This document shows positions 37,878 through 39,189 of a DNA stretch of 39,189 nucleotides, in pieces. This stretch comes from Paulinella micropora (Eukaryota; Cercozoa; Imbricatea; Euglyphida): contig BJOX01000376.1 in NCBI GenBank assembly GCA_009731375.1, positions 132,435 to 171,623 on the forward strand. The letters run 5' to 3'. The number at the start of each line of letters is the position of its first letter. The first letter of the stretch is position 1. Under the pieces are notes generated by a model that made no database searches, had not been told where the DNA came from, and worked only from the letters and a program-made list of their open reading frames with translations. The translations under genes were made by a program, and so were the position numbers.

Positions 37878-38850
37878 AGGACTGTTGCAGGTGGCGCGAC
37901 AGTACAAGCACATGAACGAGGCAGACCCACAGGCCCTGAACCGCGACTACGTGCGCACCTATACCATCTCTCACACCCATCCACCGCCGCAGCCCGCCAT
38001 GGTCGAAGGCACACAGGTGAACGCTTGAGCCATACATGCATGCATACATTACATGCATACATGCATACAGCATACATACATACATACATACATACATGCA
38101 TACGTATGTGCATACATTACATTACATACATACATATATAATGCATACATACATGAATGCGTACATACATGTATACACACCTGCTAAATATATTCATACA
38201 TACATACATACTACATGCATGCATAATTATACTACATACATACATACATACATACATACATACGTACGTACATACATACGTACATACATACATGCACATA
38301 TATGTATGCATATATTACATAAATTACCTTGCAATCTAAGATGTATGTGTATGTATGCAAGTATATACTCTATGCATGTACATATATGTATGCATTTTTT
38401 CTATGTATGTATGCAGGTAAGAGTGTATACATGTATGTCTGTATGTCTGTATGTATGTCTGTACGTTTGTATATCTGTATGTCTGTATGTCTGTATGTAT
38501 TTATGTATGTACATGCGTGACGGCATGTACATGTATGTATGTACGTATGTATGTGCCTACGTATGTACGTATGCATGTATGCCTGTATGCATGCATGTAT
38601 GCATGCATGCATGCATGTAGACACTCACTTTCATGCATGATATATACATAACACACATACGTACACACATATCATACATGCACGCGTACACAGATGCATA
38701 CTTGAATAATGTATGCACGCATTTAACAGGATGCCTTGGTAAATTCTGCCATGGCTGCATCCTTCACTGCCAACGCGTCCTCCGAAGGCTCGACTAGCCT
38801 GGCCTTGCCTCCCGTAACGGAGCTTTCAATCACGGTCAAACTGCAACAAG
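21107..38850 (+). CDS. Flavin split-barrel (PNPOx-like) / ferredoxin-reductase-type oxidoreductase, 15 exons, 3' end outside window
   Basis: Fifteen exons (listed separately) join with GT-AG borders and matching phases at every junction, giving ~528 residues. The N-terminal half matches bacterial/fungal PNPOx-FNR fusion proteins: [90 protein letters not shown] and LMITGRAEV. The second half has [12 protein letters not shown], then the FAD-binding domain [19 protein letters not shown] and RTYTIS. Such enzymes carry a flavin and FAD and reduce substrates from NAD(P)H; the substrate is unknown. Residues ~195-240 (exons 5-7) form a low-complexity insertion absent from bacterial relatives as I recall them. 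The NAD-binding and any 2Fe-2S domains would lie beyond 38,850. Exons are GC-rich; introns (0.3-3.5 kb) are almost all simple repeats. Start uncertain: CTTCCTAG just before the ATG could be a splice acceptor. Confidence 0.85.
22486..22576 (+). CDS. Exon 2 of PNPOx-FNR gene
   Basis: Acceptor TGTAG, donor GTAGTT. It encodes [20 protein letters not shown] then PEWDPLL, continuing the WCHFV-AGPPG strand pair; it ends in phase 1. Confidence 0.85.
22805..23254 (+). repeat. 159-bp minisatellite, 2.8 copies, in intron 2
   Basis: Unit starts are at 22805, 22964 and 23123, nearly identical; the third copy is cut by the gap at 23255-23264. Because 159 is a multiple of three, a repetitive ORF runs through the array, but it carries no recognisable motif and lies in an intron. 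Confidence 0.9.
23640..23805 (+). repeat. CAA/CGA-rich degenerate trinucleotide array
   Basis: Runs of ACAACAACG, ACAATGACAACAA and similar units fill intron 2 before exon 3. Confidence 0.7.
23898..24003 (+). CDS. Exon 3 of PNPOx-FNR gene
   Basis: Acceptor GCTGCAG. The two leading bases complete Asp with exon 2; it then reads [20 protein letters not shown], the family's GI-L-TRRRNRxNG strand. The donor GTCCGC at 24004 is chosen because it gives the phase needed by exon 4; an earlier donor is possible. Confidence 0.7.
24004..24420 (+). repeat. Pyrimidine and TTA/TTC microsatellites, intron 3
   Basis: (TCTG), (TC), (TTC) over about 70 bases, (TCTCC), (TTA), (TC) and (GC) arrays follow one another. 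Confidence 0.85.
24866..24968 (+). CDS. Exon 4 of PNPOx-FNR gene
   Basis: Acceptor GCTAG, donor GTCGGC. It encodes [20 protein letters not shown] then [25 protein letters not shown] is the most diagnostic motif of the family's flavin split barrel. Confidence 0.88.
25615..26395 (+). repeat. CATA then TATG mirrored microsatellite, intron 4
   Basis: Degenerate CATA repeats (to ~26,065) switch to TATG repeats (from ~26,125), making a large imperfect inverted repeat around a ~60-base unique centre. The preceding 24,969-25,614 has no recognised gene. Confidence 0.75.
26397..26482 (+). CDS. Exon 5 of PNPOx-FNR gene
   Basis: Acceptor GGCTAG, donor GTCCAC. It encodes [20 protein letters not shown] then an Ala/Pro tract; phase 0 in, phase 2 out. 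LLMRADDVL resembles the helix before the TFFI strand of relatives, but the exon is less certain than its neighbours. Confidence 0.6.
26769..26859 (+). CDS. Exon 6 of PNPOx-FNR gene
   Basis: Acceptor TTGTTTAG, donor GTCCTA. The leading G completes Arg; it encodes [20 protein letters not shown] then [10 protein letters not shown], a charged low-complexity insertion. Supported by phase and splice sites only. Confidence 0.55.
26985..27290 (+). repeat. (TC)n-rich tract, intron 6
   Basis: About 300 bases of TC with TTTC interruptions, ending in the acceptor TTCTCTTTTAG of exon 7. Confidence 0.9.
27292..27434 (+). CDS. Exon 7 of PNPOx-FNR gene
   Basis: It opens with a Lys/Glu/Gly segment and then [20 protein letters not shown], the helix and strand (RADTFFIAS in relatives) that precede the HRGG motif. 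Donor GTGCCC; phase 2 out. Confidence 0.82.
27800..28130 (+). repeat. (TC)n and (TTTC)n/(TTCC)n tracts, intron 7
   Basis: (TC) at 27,800-27,858 and TTTC/TTCC arrays at 27,978-28,130, with a non-repetitive stretch between. Confidence 0.85.
28190..28537 (+). repeat. ~77-bp degenerate minisatellite repeating the exon 8 acceptor region
   Basis: Versions of GCTC(A/C)GCATGGACGTCAACA recur at ~28203, 28267, 28343, 28421 and 28498, separated by TTGCTCCCTTCCTTCCTCACC-like filler, before the true exon 8 start at 28538. Confidence 0.7.
28538..28701 (+). CDS. Exon 8 of PNPOx-FNR gene
   Basis: Acceptor GCTCAG, donor GTGTGC. It encodes [20 protein letters not shown] then [20 protein letters not shown], the flavin-binding HRGGxPGFVRV / WPDFSGNRxxNTLGN pair of the family; phase 2 in, phase 1 out. 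Confidence 0.92.
28925..29113 (+). repeat. GATA/GTAG/GACA tetranucleotide array
   Basis: Mixed AGAT, AGGT and AGAC units; on the minus strand it is the CTAT-type tail of the adjoining inverted element. Confidence 0.85.
29120..29575 (-). mobile_element. Retroposon-like element A, inverted diverged copy
   Basis: The reverse complement matches element A at 30652-31102: the CAAGCTGCACACCAACCA and GTTCAAGCCGAAAGGTAGC blocks are shared. It is flanked by GATA arrays on both sides, which are CTAT arrays in the element's orientation. Confidence 0.7.
29686..29762 (+). CDS. Exon 9 of PNPOx-FNR gene
   Basis: Acceptor TTGGCAG, donor GTAATA. It encodes [20 protein letters not shown], the last strand of the split barrel (LLQLTGRAEV in relatives). 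A 25-N gap (29782-29806) follows in the intron. Confidence 0.9.
29907..30516 (+). repeat. CATG/TATG-rich and (AT)n repeats, intron 9
   Basis: Degenerate ATGT/CATG tetranucleotides end in (AT)n at 30,474-30,514, close upstream of exon 10. Confidence 0.75.
30525..30605 (+). CDS. Exon 10 of PNPOx-FNR gene
   Basis: Acceptor ATGGCAG, donor GTATGT. It encodes 27 codons, [20 protein letters not shown] then TASPSAP, linking the two domains; phase 0 in and out. A diverged copy of its 3' half lies at 33737-33772. Confidence 0.72.
30652..31102 (+). mobile_element. Retroposon-like element A, copy 1
   Basis: A ~450-bp non-coding unit runs from CCCTGGAGACGG to AGATTAAAC, with CTAT arrays directly before and after it. 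Similar units lie at 33106-33602 and 39003-39189 (plus strand) and 29120-29575 (minus strand). Confidence 0.75.
31103..31443 (+). repeat. CTAT array
   Basis: About 340 bases of TATC/CTAT units with a few CTAC, CTGT and CCAT variants. Confidence 0.95.
31444..32582 (-). mobile_element. Tc1/mariner-type deletion derivative with transposase remnant
   Basis: Terminal inverted repeats of ~65 bp: AGAGGTGGCTCAAAAGTTTC at the left end and its near-complement ATTTTTGAGCCACCTCT at the right. On the minus strand ~31,560-31,860 encodes [20 protein letters not shown] followed by a helical tail, the C-terminal end of a Tc1/mariner transposase with the third catalytic Asp (in ADLNSIE). The parts with the first two Asp are missing. 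The interior (31,860-32,520) is instead two to three tandem copies of the terminal region. It is inserted in a CTAT array. Confidence 0.82.
32583..32679 (+). repeat. CTAT array
   Basis: TATC units between the mariner element and element B, probably the other half of the array that the mariner element split. Confidence 0.95.
32680..33004 (+). mobile_element. Retroposon-like element B
   Basis: A ~325-bp unit begins CCCTGTCGGGCG after a CTAT array and ends AGACTAAACATG before another CTAT array. Its ends mimic element A (CCCTG start, TAAAC end) while the body differs. Confidence 0.6.
33005..33105 (+). repeat. CTAT array
   Basis: TATC units with two CTGT variants between element B and element A copy 2. 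Confidence 0.95.
33106..33602 (+). mobile_element. Retroposon-like element A, copy 2
   Basis: It matches copy 1 throughout with moderate divergence, and contains an inserted (GTAG)n array of ~70 bases at 33,217-33,286. It ends CATAGATTAAAC, then TTTATTTATCTATC. Confidence 0.75.
33737..33772 (+). pseudogene. Fragment copy of exon 10
   Basis: GCGCTGGGCATCGCC followed by TCTGCCCCG then GTGTAT repeats the 3' end of exon 10 and its donor with a few changes. No acceptor AG stands before it. Confidence 0.6.
33966..34110 (+). repeat. (TATG)n array, intron 10
   Basis: GTAT tetranucleotides with a few GCAT units just upstream of exon 11. Confidence 0.9.
34147..34222 (+). CDS. Exon 11 of PNPOx-FNR gene
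   Basis: Acceptor GGGTAG, donor GTATGT. It encodes [20 protein letters not shown] then [13 protein letters not shown] is the inter-domain signature of PNPOx-FNR fusions. Phase 0 in, phase 1 out. Confidence 0.85.
34763..34803 (+). CDS. Exon 12 of PNPOx-FNR gene (micro-exon)
   Basis: It has only 41 bases. Acceptor ATGTAG, donor GTCAAT. It encodes [13 protein letters not shown], reading straight into [13 protein letters not shown] of exon 13. It is the only piece found that converts phase 1 of exon 11 to phase 0 of exon 13, and it continues the expected strand. Confidence 0.75.
35000..35560 (+). repeat. (AT)n and TATG-type repeats around a short unique stretch
   Basis: AT-dinucleotide runs at 35,012-35,060 and 35,365-35,530 flank ~290 bases without a recognisable gene. 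Confidence 0.75.
35755..36290 (+). repeat. GATA, AT, GT and 13-mer arrays, intron 12
   Basis: GATA tetranucleotides (35,760-35,965), (AT) and (GT) runs, a 13-base unit GATAGATAGATTA repeated about seven times (36,140-36,230), and GATC repeats (36,237-36,257). Confidence 0.9.
36721..36811 (+). CDS. Exon 13 of PNPOx-FNR gene
   Basis: Acceptor GTCCACAG, donor GTGCCA. It encodes [20 protein letters not shown] then [10 protein letters not shown], the opening strands of an FNR-type FAD-binding barrel; phase 1 out. Confidence 0.9.
36993..37400 (+). repeat. Poly-C run, gap and TC-rich tract, intron 13
   Basis: A ~50-base C run (36,993-37,053, interrupted only near its start) abuts gap 37054-37063 and is followed by ~340 bases of TC/TCTG repeats. 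Confidence 0.85.
37685..37872 (+). repeat. Poly-C runs flanking an 80-N gap
   Basis: C runs at ~37,686-37,709 and 37,796-37,831 surround gap 37716-37795; a T run and (TC)n lead to the exon 14 acceptor. The gap size and content are unknown. Confidence 0.85.
37880..38016 (+). CDS. Exon 14 of PNPOx-FNR gene
   Basis: Acceptor TGCATAG, donor GTGAAC. It encodes [20 protein letters not shown] then [22 protein letters not shown] is the FAD-binding RxYS/T motif of the FNR family. Phase 1 in, phase 0 out. Confidence 0.92.
38034..38715 (+). repeat. CATA then TATG mirrored microsatellite, intron 14
   Basis: CATA units to ~38,320 are followed by TATG/TCTG units to ~38,620, an imperfect inverted arrangement like that in intron 4. 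Confidence 0.8.
38730..38850 (+). CDS. Exon 15 of PNPOx-FNR gene
   Basis: Acceptor TTTAACAG, donor GTCGCC. It encodes [20 protein letters not shown] then [15 protein letters not shown]; the ITVK strand fits the FNR barrel strand after the RxYTIS motif. It ends in phase 1, so more exons lie beyond the window. Confidence 0.75.
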
Positions 38851-38892
38851 GTCGCCACGACCCGCTGCCGAACCGACAATTTGCGTGATAGA

Positions 38893-38903
38893 TAGATCTT
38901 CCG

Positions 38904-38944
<41 letters not shown>

Positions 38945-38952
38945 ATCTATCC

Positions 38953-38992
<40 letters not shown>
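38893..38992 (+). repeat. CTAT array
   Basis: TATC units directly before element A copy 3. Confidence 0.95.
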
Positions 38993-39002
38993 CCTTTTTC
39001 TT

Positions 39003-39189
39003 CCCTGGAGACGGTCTCTGCCACTGGCAACTCAGCCTAGGGTTCAGATCTAACTATCTCCTACAGTGACGATTTTGTGTCCGCCGTTAATCGCGCGCAG
39101 CGCAAGGGCTAAACAGGCAACCAACTCCTGACCATGGCTGATGAAGTCGGGGCGTGATGCAAAGGGTTGATGAAGTCGGGGTTGTAGAA
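39003..39189 (+). mobile_element. Retroposon-like element A, copy 3 (cut by window end)
   Basis: Over 187 bases I find only two differences from copy 1 at 30652, so the copies are recent. It again follows a CTAT array and is truncated by the window edge. Confidence 0.8.

Noticed and set aside
1-39189. tRNA, rRNA or other structured RNA genes
   Set aside because: No cloverleaf, rRNA block or snRNA-like sequence was recognised by reading; a tRNAscan/Infernal run would be decisive.

Overview
The window joins two unlike pieces of DNA. Positions 1 to about 19,050 are AT-rich, compact, intron-free and viral. They carry the core gene set of a polinton-like virus (PLV) or virophage-like element: double jelly-roll major capsid protein, penton-type minor capsid protein, A32/FtsK-type packaging ATPase, adenain/Ulp1-type cysteine protease and a protein-primed family B DNA polymerase. 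Accessory genes include a long fibre with a C-terminal peptidase S74 chaperone domain, a class 3 lipase, a small two-helix membrane protein, a secreted Cys-rich protein and two small zinc-finger proteins. Positions of about 19,100 to 39,189 are eukaryotic nuclear DNA: short GC-rich exons in long introns built almost entirely of microsatellites, minisatellites and mobile-element remnants. The likely source is a protist or alga with an integrated PLV. No host name can be supported, and a chimeric assembly join is possible.

Viral layout. The plus strand reads fibre (1-3711), membrane protein, unknown 120-aa protein, packaging ATPase, basic protein, K/E-rich protein with C-terminal protease, penton (broken by gaps), MCP, and a decoration- or fibre-like protein running into a 611-N gap. 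The minus strand carries polB, read toward the convergent lipase, and behind it (upstream in its own direction) three small genes, two of them zinc-finger regulators. Three plus-strand genes (membrane protein, penton, MCP) share an upstream GTTTTTGAG box followed by an inverted repeat whose arms differ between genes but stay paired, a strong candidate late regulatory element. Minus-strand small genes use a different TATATATAGG element.

Assembly. Several 10-N gaps join pieces of at least two diverged PLV copies. A protease-gene fragment with a different linker sits inside the penton gene. An alternative lipase plus polB 3' end lies next to the main copy. The ends flanking gap 602-611 overlap each other. 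Apparent duplications in the viral part are therefore probably haplotigs.

Host gene. Fifteen exons on the plus strand between 21,107 and 38,850 can be assembled with GT-AG borders and compatible phases throughout. They encode a pyridoxamine-phosphate-oxidase-like flavin split barrel followed by a ferredoxin-reductase-type FAD-binding domain; the gene continues past the window. Its introns hold a 159-bp minisatellite, a ~77-bp minisatellite that repeats the exon 8 splice-acceptor region, a Tc1/mariner deletion derivative, and retroposon-like elements each bounded by CTAT arrays.
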